Source of the DNA: Woronichinia naegeliana WA131
GTDB taxonomy: Bacteria; Cyanobacteriota; Cyanobacteriia; Cyanobacteriales; Microcystaceae
DNA length: 64,000 nucleotides
Direction of reading: 5' to 3'
Assembly: GCA_025370055.1 (NCBI GenBank)
Contig: CP073041.1
Span: 3,906,001-3,970,000, forward strand
The translations under genes were made by a program, and so were the position numbers. Every line of letters starts with the position of its first letter. Position 1 is the stretch's first letter. The notes below the pieces were generated by a model. The model searched no databases. It worked only from the letters and a program-made list of their open reading frames with translations, and was not told the DNA's origin. Below, one piece after another: positions 44,925-54,533 of this stretch.

Positions 44925-45599
44925 CTATACCTCGGCTGTTTTGGTCATCAATCCTTCCTTACGATTTAACTTAAAAAAGGCAACAAATCTTTGAACTGAT
45001 TCAACATCTGATTTAACTTTTCTCATCATGATCTTCATTTTCTTTAATAAACTTCTTTCTGAAACCTCTGGAAAAAGGGCATACATACCAGAAGCGGCAT
45101 TAAAATCAGCAAATGGTTCAATGCGAGTAAAGATAAGAAGTCCAGGGTAGGCCGTTTGACTGAGATTGATATTAATGATTTTTAACTCCTGATTATTATT
45201 CAGAAGATCACTCAAAGTAACGGTCGCATTAACCGGATCGGTTTCTGTTATTTTAAACAAAGATGTGTAGGATAAACCCTGGGCAGCAAGTATTTCTGTT
45301 TCTATCTCTGTTTTCTTGGCTGTCTCATCTTCTTGGTATCTCTGGACAAAATTTTTACCCTCAACTTGATACTCAAAAATGCTAAAGTCCATGACAAAAT
45401 TAAGTTCTTCCTCTGAGTCTAGAACCACAGTTGTTCCTTCTGTAATGCCCAGTAATTTACCAACGACTTTGAGACTTTGATTGTCTGTAAACTTTTCTAT
45501 CACTTTTTCGCTTAATTTTTGGGCAATGCCTCGATATTGCTGATATTTCCGAATCCGTATTTTTTGATCTTTGTCTGCTTTTGACCATGAAGTAAACAT
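44925..45599 (-). CDS. Hypothetical protein
   Basis: 224 residues, soluble, no signal peptide. A basic N-terminus (MFTSWSKADKDQKIRIRKYQ) is followed by a mixed alpha/beta body with LGITEGTTVVLDSEEELNFV and a C-terminal basic helix (LLKKMKIMMRKVKSDVESVQ). No motif I recognise. It lies 42 bp downstream of the methyltransferase gene on the same strand and could share its transcript. Confidence 0.55.
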   Translation of the reverse strand: MFTSWSKADKDQKIRIRKYQQYRGIAQKLSEKVIEKFTDNQSLKVVGKLLGITEGTTVVLDSEEELNFVMDFSIFEYQVEGKNFVQRYQEDETAKKTEIETEILAAQGLSYTSLFKITETDPVNATVTLSDLLNNNQELKIININLSQTAYPGLLIFTRIEPFADFNAASGMYALFPEVSERSLLKKMKIMMRKVKSDVESVQRFVAFFKLNRKEGLMTKTAEV

Positions 45600-45641
45600 G
45601 TGCTTGCCCTTATTAATTTAGTGTTTCATTGTTCAAGATTT

Positions 45642-46565
45642 TTAAGCCGACACTCTGGCGATCGCGGTACGATGACGCGAACTATTCGGCATAATTTCCA
45701 CTTGATCAAAACCGGCGGCTAGTAATTCCTGTTCCAGATCCAAGGCAAAGTATTGATCCATAAAGGGTTCAGTACTTTTAAGTAAAGTCATCACGTAGGG
45801 AGGCATGGTCAGATAGGCCTGGGAACGGGGATTCATATCCATCAGGGTAAAACAACCGCCAGGAGCAACTAAACGACGAACTTCACGAAAAATACGACGG
45901 GTGGGTTCCTGAGGCATTTCATGGAAAAGGAGAAAGGCGGAAACTAAATCAAAGGATTGATCGGCTAATCCAGTTGCTTCAGGTAAGGCATGAATCCAAT
46001 CAATATGAGTTTGCTTTATCTGTCCGTTATAGTGGGCAAGGGCGATATAGTAAGGGGAAAAATCTAAGCCTGTCACTTTTGCATGGGGATAACTTTCTTG
46101 CAAAATAAAAGTGCTTAAACCAACGGTACAATGTAAGTCTAAAATCTGCTTAGGTTCATAACTTAATTTTGCCTTAAGAATATCGTGATAGCTATCTCTT
46201 AAACAGCGATCGCCCTTGGCTCCGGCTTCAGGATAAAGACTAGAATGAACTGCATTAGCGGCTACCTCAAATTCAAAGGCCGCATCCCAACATAAATGGC
46301 CTTGATCGTAGCCATGAAAGGAGGCTTGGTAATAATCGGGATAGCTTAAATCGGCATTATGAAGCGTAGCCCAATCGCTTTGCCAGTCATGATTCTGCAA
46401 CTGATACACGGTTTCTCGCCAGGGAATCCCTAACCGTTCTGCCCGTTTGATCATCATACTGCGGGCCTGTTTTTTGGCGATCGCCCAGATAGGTTTAATA
46501 TTTAATAGTCCACTGACTAGTCGAGTGGTCAAATCGGGGGAAACAGCTAGGGGACTTGCAGTCAT
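45642..46565 (-). CDS. Class I SAM-dependent methyltransferase
   Basis: 307 residues. The Rossmann methyltransferase core spans about residues 140-270: motif I ILDLHCTVGLSTFIL (Cys in place of a usual Gly), motif II KVTGLDFSPYYIALAH, a post-II acidic residue in THIDWIHALPEATGL, motif IV FDLVSAFLLFHEMP and post-motif MDMNPRSQAYLTMPP. An N-terminal helical extension (residues 1-135) with the aromatic stretch LSYPDYYQASFHGYDQGHLC is shared with UbiE-like enzymes of cyanobacteria. The substrate cannot be deduced. It borders the second IS block, 411 bp away. Confidence 0.75.
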   Translation of the reverse strand: MTASPLAVSPDLTTRLVSGLLNIKPIWAIAKKQARSMMIKRAERLGIPWRETVYQLQNHDWQSDWATLHNADLSYPDYYQASFHGYDQGHLCWDAAFEFEVAANAVHSSLYPEAGAKGDRCLRDSYHDILKAKLSYEPKQILDLHCTVGLSTFILQESYPHAKVTGLDFSPYYIALAHYNGQIKQTHIDWIHALPEATGLADQSFDLVSAFLLFHEMPQEPTRRIFREVRRLVAPGGCFTLMDMNPRSQAYLTMPPYVMTLLKSTEPFMDQYFALDLEQELLAAGFDQVEIMPNSSRHRTAIARVSA

Positions 46566-46976
46566 AAATAAGGAAAAATTTTAAACAACTAAATTTATGG
46601 TTGACTATGATATCATAATTGTGCAGACAGAATGATCGTTTCTATATTACGTTTGATGTGAGTTAAAATAACCTAATAGTCAGCAAGGGTTTTAGCCCCC
46701 CCTTTAATTAGAGAAAGCATCAATTAAACGAGTTTATGCCATTCCATGCCCCAACTCACATCAGGCGTATATTTTTCAACAATTCTTTAAAGACAAAAAT
46801 GACGGTATTTGGGTATTGGCACTAATCAACTTACTTTGGGGCGCATGCACTAAGGGTTGCGTTGCTTTCAGACTTGGGCTTTTCTGCTTATCATCATACT
46901 ATGCTGATGTGATTTAAGAGAGTAATTATTTTGTAGGGAGTCGCTCACATTCTGGATGGAGAGCGAGGTCGTTTTA
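46566..46976. other. Intergenic region with a ~120-bp inverted-repeat relic
   Basis: TGATGTGAGTT at about 46646 is mirrored by AACTCACATCA at about 46762, bracketing roughly 120 bp of non-coding DNA: a possible MITE. The stretch after it (46780-46976) looks like degraded IS or repeat sequence without an ORF. The methyltransferase promoter should lie next to 46570. Confidence 0.4.
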
Positions 46977-47806
46977 CAGGGCAAACGCATCTTATCCGAG
47001 TAAAACCTTAAGGAGATAGTCCTCGTCCCAACCAGCGCGTAGCCGTTTATTCTTGATACCAAGTTTCAGAGTATTTTCCTTTGTGAGCAAGTTAAGAGCG
47101 ATATGGCGTAAGACGGCTAAATTCTCAGGAGCAAAATCCTTACGAATGCGACAAGCATCCTCGTTGAAGGCCAAGTCTAGAACCCAATGTAAAGAGTTTT
47201 CTATCAACCAATGACTACGAACAGATTGGGATAATTTTTGAGCATTACTCGGCAGGCTACTGATATAGTAGCGAGTCTCATACTCTGTTTTGTCTTTCAA
47301 TCGTCTCTCCGCTTTAATCATACAGATGCTCGTCAACTTTGCCCATTTCTCCGCACCCAGCAAAAATTCTGTTTGTTCCATCGTCCAGCAACGGCGAATT
47401 TCAATCCGTCCATGTCCCTTGTCTATTGTTTGATGAAAATCATGCTTAATTCCCACAAAATTAACCGATTGAGCATGAGCAAATAATTGTTCAACATCCT
47501 CACATAAATTACCTTGATTGCCTTTCAATGCCAAAACATAATCTCCCCCTCGCCCTACTATCTGTTGGGCAATCTTTGTCTGAGTTCCCATGGCATCAAT
47601 CGTTACGATACAACCTTTGACCTCTAGCATTTTCAGGAGTTTAGGAATCGCCGTGATTTCATTCGATTTGCTTTCCACCTTGCACTGTCCTAGTACTAGA
47701 CGATTTGCTGTTGCCCATGCACTTACCATCTGAATTGCGCCCTTTCCGTTGGCATTGTCATAGGAGTGGCGAAGGGTTTTGCCGTCAATCGCTATCACTT
47801 CTCCTT
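46977..47806 (-). mobile_element. ISAs1-X fragment X1 (right-hand two thirds)
   Basis: It starts with the right TIR (CAGGGCAAACGCATCTTATC) and contains the transposase from [14 protein letters not shown] to the end (47798 to 46992). It stops at AAGGAGAAGT (minus strand, 47797-47806), where the left end of X2 abuts. The 5' third is missing. Confidence 0.9.
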
Positions 47807-48223
47807 CAGGGCGAACGCATCTAAAAATGATACAGATACAAGAACATTATAGAGGGATGGATAAGGGAAAATAAGGGAAAGTGCATAGAAAACAAAAGCG
47901 ATGAAACTCCGACCCAAATATAGACTGGTAGAACACTTTGCCGAAATAGATGACCCTCGCATCGAACGAACAAAACGGCATAAACTCATTGATATTCTAA
48001 CGATTGCCATCTTAGCCGTCATTTGTGGAGCAGAAGGTTGGGTAGCCATGGAAAGTTTCGGCAAGGCTAAACATCAATGGCTAAAAAAAATTTTGGAATT
48101 GCCGAATGGCATCCCCTCCCACGATACGTTTGCGCGTGTATTTGCTAGTCTGAATCCAGAGCAATTTCAAGACTGTTTTCTGCATTGGGTCAAAAGTATA
48201 GCGGAGGTAAGTGAAGGAGAAGT
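47807..48223 (+). mobile_element. ISAs1-X fragment X2 (left-hand third)
   Basis: It runs from the left TIR (CAGGGCGAACGCATCTAAAA) to AAGGAGAAGT (48214-48223), where X3 begins. It encodes the N-terminal 108 residues of the transposase from ATG 47901 ([20 protein letters not shown] ...). X1 and X2 are complementary parts of the gene but lie in opposite orientations, sharing the 10-bp AAGGAGAAGT at their broken ends. Confidence 0.9.
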
Positions 48224-49460
48224 CAGGGCGAACGCATCTAAAAATGATACAGATACAAGAACATTATAGAGGGATGGATAAGGGAAAATAAGGGAAAGTG
48301 CATAGAAAACAAAAGCGATGAAACTCCGACCCAAATATAGACTGGTAGAACACTTTGCCGAAATAGATGACCCTCGCATCGAACGAACAAAACGGCATAA
48401 ACTCATTGATATTCTAACGATTGCCATCTTAGCCGTCATTTGTGGAGCAGAAGGTTGGGTAGCCATGGAAAGTTTCGGCAAGGCTAAACATCAATGGCTA
48501 AAAAAAATTTTGGAATTGCCAAATGGCATCCCCTCCCACGATACGTTTGCGCGTGTATTTGCTAGTCTGAATCCAGAGCAATTTCAAGACTGTTTTCTGC
48601 ATTGGGTCAAAAGTATAGCGGAGGTAAGTGAAGGGGAAGTGATAGCGATTGACGGCAAAACCCTTCGCCACTCCTATGATAATGCCAACGGAAAGGGCGC
48701 AATTCAGATGGTAAGTGCATGGGCAACAGCAAATCGTCTAGTACTAGGACAGTGCAAGGTGGAAAGCAAATCGAATGAAATCACGGCGATACCCAAACTC
48801 CTGAAAATGCTAGAGGTCAAAGGTTGTATCGTAACGATTGATGCCATGGGAACTCAGACAAAGATTGCCCAACAGATAGTAGGGCGAGGGGGAGATTATG
48901 TTTTGGCATTGAAAGGCAATCAAGGTAATCTATGTGAGGATGTTGAACAATTATTTGCTCATGCTCAATCGGTTAATTTTGCGGGAATTAAGCATGATTT
49001 TCATCAAACAATAGACAAGGGACATGGACGGATTGAAATTCGCCGTTGCTGGACGATGGAACAAACAGAATTTTTGCTGGGTGGGGAGAAATGGGCAAAG
49101 TTGACGAGCATCTGTATGATTAAAGCGGAGAGACGATTGAAAGACAAAACAGAGTATGAGACCCGCTACTATATCAGTAGCCTGCCGAGTAATGCTCAAA
49201 AATTATCCCAATCTGTTCGTAGTCATTGGTTGATAGAAAACTCTTTACATTGGGTTCTAGACTTGGCCTTCAACGAGGATGCTTGTCGCATTCGTAAGGA
49301 TTTTGCTCCTGAGAATTTAGCCGTCTTACGCCATATCGCTCTTAACTTGCTCACAAAGGAAAATACTCTGAAACTTGGTATCAAGAATAAACGGCTACGC
49401 GCTGGTTGGGACGAGGACTATCTCCTTAAGGTTTTACTCGGATAAGATGCGTTTGCCCTG
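48224..49460 (+). mobile_element. ISAs1-X copy X3, complete
   Basis: 1237 bp from CAGGGCGAACGCATCT to the inverted CAGGGCAAACGCATCT. The left flank AAGGAGAAGT has no match on the right (CCTTTGGAAG), where interior sequence of ISAs1-B2 begins. An adjacent deletion probably removed the right partner. It is the parental element for the 127-bp MITEs. Confidence 0.93.
48318..49445 (+). CDS. ISAs1 family transposase (X3), intact
   Basis: 375 residues. The associated N-terminal domain is [20 protein letters not shown] ... [12 protein letters not shown]. The catalytic blocks are [20 protein letters not shown] (Asp), [19 protein letters not shown] (Asp), [15 protein letters not shown], and the C-terminal [20 protein letters not shown] (Glu). 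No frameshift or stop. It is distinct from the ISAs1-B transposase (about half of residues shared by eye). With both ends intact and MITE partners nearby, it is a plausible active source in this genome. Confidence 0.93.
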   Translation: MKLRPKYRLVEHFAEIDDPRIERTKRHKLIDILTIAILAVICGAEGWVAMESFGKAKHQWLKKILELPNGIPSHDTFARVFASLNPEQFQDCFLHWVKSIAEVSEGEVIAIDGKTLRHSYDNANGKGAIQMVSAWATANRLVLGQCKVESKSNEITAIPKLLKMLEVKGCIVTIDAMGTQTKIAQQIVGRGGDYVLALKGNQGNLCEDVEQLFAHAQSVNFAGIKHDFHQTIDKGHGRIEIRRCWTMEQTEFLLGGEKWAKLTSICMIKAERRLKDKTEYETRYYISSLPSNAQKLSQSVRSHWLIENSLHWVLDLAFNEDACRIRKDFAPENLAVLRHIALNLLTKENTLKLGIKNKRLRAGWDEDYLLKVLLG

Positions 49461-49480
49461 CCTTTGGAAGAGTATTTGGA

Positions 49481-50377
49481 ATGTTAGAAACAGAAGAACT
49501 AGAAAAAAGTTTTCTGAGCTGGATAAGCAGTCTAACGGAGAAAATGGACATAGAGCTGATACAGATAGATGGAAAAACGAAAAGAGGTTCTTATGATAGG
49601 GAAAAAGGACTAAATGCGTTACACAGCATAAGTGCGTGGAGTAGTGAGCGGGGACTGATGTTAGCGCAAAAGAAAGTAGATAGTAAATCTAATGAAATAA
49701 AAGCAGTCCCCTTGTTACTGAAGTTACTTAACATCAAGGGGGCAGTAGTAACCCTAGATGCAATGGGAACGCAGACAGAAATCGCAAAACAAATAAAGCA
49801 AGGTGAAGGTGACTATGTATTGGCTCTCAAAGGAAATCAGGGCAAACTTAATAAACAAGTTAGGGATTGGTTTAAACAAGCGGTCGCTCAGAACTGGCAA
49901 GGAATTGAATACAGTTATCATGAGAAGACAGAAAAAGGACATTACCGTTTAGAAACTCGTCAAGTCTGGACAGTGTCAATCAATCAGCTTTCCGCATTGC
50001 ATCGCCAAAATCAGTGGGTCGGTTTAGCAACTGTTGTGATGGTTAAAAGTAAAACTCAATTCGGTCATAAAACAACAGAGACGTTTCGCTATTATATTAG
50101 CAGTCTTCCTACGGATGCCGAACGTCATAGCCATGTGATTCGTTCTTACTGGAGTATTGAAAATAGTCTGCATTGGGTTTTAGATGTCACTTTTAATGAG
50201 GATGCGAGTCGAGTGCGTCAAGGTAATGCGGCTGATAATTTGGGCTTGCTCCGTCGTTTAAGTATTAATTTGCTTAAACATGAGCCATCTCAAAAAAGCT
50301 TGAAGATGAAGCGTTATTTGGCGGCGATGGACAACAATTTTCTTCTACAGGTTTTAGCAGCTAGTTCACGGGAGTGA
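49481..50377 (+). pseudogene. ISAs1-B transposase, 5'-truncated (B2)
   Basis: It retains residues from about position 100 of the B1 protein (MLETEELEKSFLSWISSLTE) to the C-terminus, with all three catalytic blocks. It lacks the N-terminal domain, removed by the deletion next to X3. Essentially identical to B1 over the shared part. Confidence 0.88.
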
Positions 50378-50405
50378 TATTCATGAGTATATTTAGCTTC
50401 AAATA

Positions 50406-50615
50406 GGGCTTGCTGAAAAAGTCCACAAAACGAACCTAGATGCCACAGGGCGCGAAAAATGGTGACTTCAGAGCTCAGTTTCCAGTTTTACCTCACATTT
50501 TTCCAGCAAAGTGCATGGATTTTGAGCCTCCAAATGCCATAGCCTTGCATCTGATCGTTTGTAAAATGCCTGAAAGTATTGTCTAGCAAGGATTTCATCC
50601 TTATTCAGCAAGCCC
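50406..50615. repeat. 210-bp MITE related to IS5-like, copy 2
   Basis: Same sequence, position and flanking duplication (CAAATA) as the MITE in B1 (13152-13361). It was inherited by copying of ISAs1-B rather than inserted independently. Confidence 0.88.
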
Positions 50616-50654
50616 CAAATAGGAGGATTGGCAAAATATTGACACCAACAATTA

Positions 50655-51930
50655 GGCACTGGTATCGTCTAGCTAGAAGCTATAAACGTTGCAATACAAG
50701 AGGTTCAACAAATCAGGCGAATTTGGAGTAAGTCCTCCCAAGTTAACCCTTTTTGAATTATACCGAGAGCTACCGCAGGAACTTTTTTCGTCGTAAAATG
50801 GCTGCGAACAAAGTTATGAACCATCCAGAAAATATCTAGCACTCGCTGTAATCCCACAACAGATTTAGCATAAGTATTTGTTCGACGACGAAAGGCGGCT
50901 AAATAGCGTCGGATAGAACTATTAAATGCCTCAACGTGGTTGGCATGAACATCCTTGTCTTCTGGTTTTTCTGTTGTCTCAGGATGTTCAGTTTTCGGAG
51001 TTTCTACTTTCTCTAGTTTACCCTCAGAATCTCGACGTTTACTACTCTTATTTTTTAATCTTACCACCATACCCTTCGGTAATACTTTGGTGGAACGACC
51101 TCGCTTCCCAGTCCTTAATACTTCGTGACAAATATTAAATAGCAGTTGACTATATCGCTTTTCTCCATCTGTAAATAACTGGAGAGATTCTGCACTCCTT
51201 TCAAATAATTCCGCTACCGTCATCATTGCTTCTAGAAATAATTTCTGCTCTTTTTTACCACATTTTAAATGCCAAATAAAGCGGCTTGCCCTGTCCATGA
51301 GCACGATTGTCCACCCCTCAGAGGCACTTGCTTCTTTATTTTTTCCAACTTTTGTGTATAGTTCATCCCCTTCTATTACTAATTTAACAAATTCATTCAC
51401 TAAGGCGTATAAAAATAATGTCTCTTGTAATCCTGATAATTTCTTTTCCCAATTCAATATTGTTGTTTTTGCGTAGCCGAATACTCGGGCTGCTGCATTT
51501 AATCCTATTCCTTCCATTCTGGCTTTTAATACTTTTACAATTTCACTTAATGGGGTTTCTAAGCCAGCGATTACGCTACCATAAGTCTCAGCAAAACAAG
51601 AACCACATTCTTGACAGATGAACATTTTACGTTCCCCGTTACCTTTCGTTTGGTAATGAGAATGTATTTTTACTTTTTCACTATAGCAATGAGGGCAGTT
51701 TTTCTGAAATAAGGCTTCCTCTTTCTCTTGAGGTAAGCCAATATCACTTAGGAGGTCAATTGAGCTTTTATTCAATGTTGACATTGCTTTCCGTTTTCCC
51801 TTTCTTTAATATAATGACAATAATAATAGTATAACAAAAACGGGAATATGTCCAGTCGTAAGTTATTTTCTATTTTCTCAAAGCCTTACACCATAACTTT
51901 TTCTAGCTTTGATCACACGATACCAGTACC
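50655..51930 (-). mobile_element. IS1-like element copy b, intact
   Basis: 1276 bp with ends GGCACTGGTATCGTCTAGC and, inverted, GGTACTGGTATCGTGTGATC, flanked by AACAATTA (50647-50654 and 51931-51938) in ISAs1-B2. Confidence 0.93.
50705..51784 (-). CDS. IS1-like transposase (copy b), intact
   Basis: 359 residues. The N-terminal zinc ribbon CPHCYSEKVKIHSHYQ ... FICQECGSCFAETYGS (about residues 30-70) is followed by a helix-turn-helix stretch (LNAARVFGYAKTTILNWEKK-like region, residues 95-120). The catalytic core has VIEGDELYTKVG (Asp), LQLFTDGEKRYSQ (Asp), a Lys-rich insert, HANHVEAFNSSIRRY with the Glu and FRRRTNTYAKSVVGLQ. This is the IS1 architecture with both halves in a single ORF, unlike E. 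coli IS1, which needs frameshifting. The start ATG is MSTLNKSSIDLLSDIG. It is the only intact one of three copies. Confidence 0.85.
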   Translation of the reverse strand: MSTLNKSSIDLLSDIGLPQEKEEALFQKNCPHCYSEKVKIHSHYQTKGNGERKMFICQECGSCFAETYGSVIAGLETPLSEIVKVLKARMEGIGLNAAARVFGYAKTTILNWEKKLSGLQETLFLYALVNEFVKLVIEGDELYTKVGKNKEASASEGWTIVLMDRASRFIWHLKCGKKEQKLFLEAMMTVAELFERSAESLQLFTDGEKRYSQLLFNICHEVLRTGKRGRSTKVLPKGMVVRLKNKSSKRRDSEGKLEKVETPKTEHPETTEKPEDKDVHANHVEAFNSSIRRYLAAFRRRTNTYAKSVVGLQRVLDIFWMVHNFVRSHFTTKKVPAVALGIIQKGLTWEDLLQIRLIC

Positions 51931-51993
51931 AACAATTATGAATTAGCGAAATTACTTAATCTTTTAGAGTTTAAGTTGATTTTCTTCTCTTTT

Positions 51994-53269
51994 GGAACTG
52001 GTATCGTCTGATCAAAGTTGGAAAAAGTTATGGTGTAAGGCTTTGAGAAAATAGAAAAATAGTTTAAGACTAGACATCGGCCCATTTTTATTGTACTATT
52101 ATTATTGTCATTATATCAAAGAAGAAGGAAACAGAAAACAATGTCAATATTAAAGAAAAGCTCTATGGAAATCCTGAATGATGTTGGCTTGTGCCAAGAG
52201 AAAGAGGATGCCTTATTCAAGAAAAACTGTCCTCATTGCTATAGTGAAAAAGTAAAAATACATTCTCATTATCAAACGAAAGGTAACGGGGAACGTAAAA
52301 TGTTCATTTGTCAAGAATGTAGTTCTTGTTTTGCTGAGACTTATGGTAGCGTAATCGCTGGCTTAGAAACCCCATTAAGTGAAATTGTAAAAGTATTAAA
52401 AGCTAGAATGGAAGGAATAGGATTAAATGCCGCAGTCCGAGTATTCGGCTACGCGAAAACAACAATATTGAATTGGGAAAAGAAATTATCAGGATTACAA
52501 GAGACATTATTTTTATACGCCTTAGTGAATGAATTTGTTAAATTAGTAATAGAAGGGGATGAACTATACACAAAAGTTGGAAAAAATAAAGAAGCAAGTG
52601 CCTCTGAGGGGTGGACAATCGTTCTCATGGACAGGGCAAGCCGCTTTATTTGGCATTTAAAATGTGGTCGAAAAGAGCAGAAATTATTTCTAGAGGCAAT
52701 GATGACGGTAGCGGAATTATTTGAAATGAGTGCAGAATCTCTCCAGTTATTTACAGATGGAGAAAAGCGATATAGTCAATGCTATTTAATATTTGTCACG
52801 AAGTATTAAGGACTGGAAAGCGAGGTCGTCCCACCAAAGTATTACCGAAGGGTCTTGTGGTAAGACTAAAAAATAAGAGTAGTAAACGTCGAGATTCTGA
52901 GGGTAAACTAAAGAAAGTAGAAACTCCGAAACCAGAACATCCAGAGACAACAGAAAAACCAGAAGAAAAGGACATCCATGCCAACCACGTTGAGGCATTT
53001 AATAGTTCTATCCGACGCTATTTAGCCGCCTTTCGTCGTCGTACAAATACTTATGCTAAATCTGTTGTGGGATTACAGCGAGTCCTAGATATTTTCTGGA
53101 TGGTTCATAACTTTGTTCGCAGCCATTTTACGACTAGAGAAGTTCCTGCTGTAGCTCTCGGTATAATTGAAAAAGGGTTAACTTGGGAGGACTTACTCCA
53201 AATTCGCCTGATTTCTTGAACCTCTCGTATTGCAACGTTTGTAGCTTCTAGCTAGACGATACCAGTGCC
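51994..53269 (+). mobile_element. IS1-like element copy c
   Basis: 1276 bp with the ends GGAACTGGTATCGTCTGATC and, inverted, GGCACTGGTATCGTCTAGC, flanked by TCTCTTTT (51986-51993 and 53270-53277) in ISAs1-B2, 55 bp from copy b's duplication and in opposite orientation. Confidence 0.93.
52141..53219 (+). pseudogene. IS1-like transposase (copy c), single-base deletion
   Basis: The sequence equals copy a closely, but AGTCAACTGC is AGTCAATGC near 52780, so the frame breaks just after FTDGEKRYSQ. The remainder (NICHEVLRTGKRGRPTK ... HFTTREVPAVALGI) is intact in the next frame. Confidence 0.88.
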
Positions 53270-53350
53270 TCTCTTTTTAGTTTTTGATATAGTCTATTTT
53301 TAAGCTAGATTTCTTTTTTGATTCCACTCTACTAATATGCGATTACCCTG

Positions 53351-53461
53351 GAAATGGATAGGGGGCGACTTTTGTTTTATGTAACCTTTAACGGTGGAAC
53401 GGCATATCTTAATGTTGATAATTTGATTAACATTCTTGGTATTGATATAGAAGAGTTCTAA
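53351..53461 (+). pseudogene. 3' end of an unidentified gene, truncated by ISAs1-B2
   Basis: The frame reads [20 protein letters not shown] and ends [16 protein letters not shown] then TAA, whose last base is the A of the methyltransferase ATG (TAATG). Tight coupling suggests it was the upstream partner in a restriction-modification operon. I cannot identify it from 36 residues. Confidence 0.55.
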
Positions 53462-54533
53462 TGATAGATTTAAAAGACATATCGTTATCAACAAACAATC
53501 AGGTTGAAAAAAGCTACTCTAAATCAATTTCTTTAGAGCATAGGAAAAAATTTGCCCAATTCTTCACTCCTTTTCAGTTAGCATCATTAATGACTGATTG
53601 GTTGTTAGGAAACCAAAATCTAAACACTGTTTTGGAACCAGCTTTTGGGCTTGGCGTTTTTTCCAGAGCCTTACTAAGCAAAAATCCGAGCTTTCGATTA
53701 AAGGCTTTGATATTGATGAAACAATTTTTGCAGAAGCAAAAGAGATTTTTCACGATATACCAAAAGTTGACATTCATTTAGAAGATTATATGTTCAATGA
53801 TTGGAACAATAAATATGACGGTATTATATGCAATCCACCCTATTTTAAGTTCCACGATTACGACAATAAAACAATCTTGAATGAAATTGAGAATCATTTA
53901 AAAATAAAACTTAATGGCTTTACAAATATTTACGCACTTTTTCTGCTAAAGTCTATTTATCAGTTAAATACCAACGGCAGGCTTGCCTATATAATTCCTT
54001 CTGAGTTTTTAAATTCAGATTATGGCAAACTTGTAAAATCGGCTCTAATCAAAAACAAAATTTTAAGACATATTATCGTTTTCGACTTTGAAGAAAATGT
54101 TTTTGATGATGCCCTAACAACTGCCTGTATTCTCTTCTGCTCAAATGATAAGAATTATCAAAAAGTGAAGTTTTCGACAATCAAAAAAATTGATGAATTG
54201 GAAAATATTCAGGCCTACATTGCAAACTATTATGTTAAAAGTGATGATAATTCTACATATACCTATAATGAGCTTGACCCAGAAATTAAGTGGCGTAAAT
54301 ACTATCAAGCACAAAACGGAATTAAATATAAAAATTTAATTCCTTTCTCAAGTGTTGCTAAAGTTGTTCGTGGAATTGCAACAGGGGCAAACGAGTATTT
54401 TATTTTTTCAAAATCAAAAGCAAGTCAGTATGGAATAGATGAAAAGTATTTACTTCCTTGCATTTGCAAAGCGATTGACGTTAAAGACAACTTTTTTACA
54501 AAAGATAAATTTAATTCCTTGGTTAATGCCGAC
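53461..54533 (+). pseudogene. Eco57I-type adenine DNA methyltransferase, frameshifted and truncated
   Basis: The N-terminus RKKFAQFFTPFQLASLMTDW, the SAM-binding motif I VLEPAFGLGVFSRALL (about residues 57-72) and, in a second frame, GFDIDETIFAEAKEIF, then the catalytic motif IV GIICNPPYFKFHDYD mark an N6-adenine methylase of the Eco57I/type IIG kind. NGRLAYIIPSEFLNSDYGKL follows. The frame changes at an A5 run near 53682 (one-base slippage). The 3' part, including the target-recognition region, is missing because ISKra4-M starts at 54534. Its own AT-rich composition, unlike the core genes, suggests a horizontally acquired restriction-modification system now dead. Confidence 0.85.

Larger units (their letters stand above)
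49461..53350 (+). mobile_element. ISAs1-B copy B2, left end deleted, carrying a MITE and two IS1-like copies
   Basis: It begins abruptly inside the transposase gene at the right end of X3 and ends at the right TIR (inverted CAGGGTAATCGCAT) at 53350. Own sequence: 49461-50405, 50616-50654, 51931-51993 and 53270-53350. It shares the 210-bp MITE position with B1, so both descend from a MITE-carrying ancestor. Confidence 0.9.
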
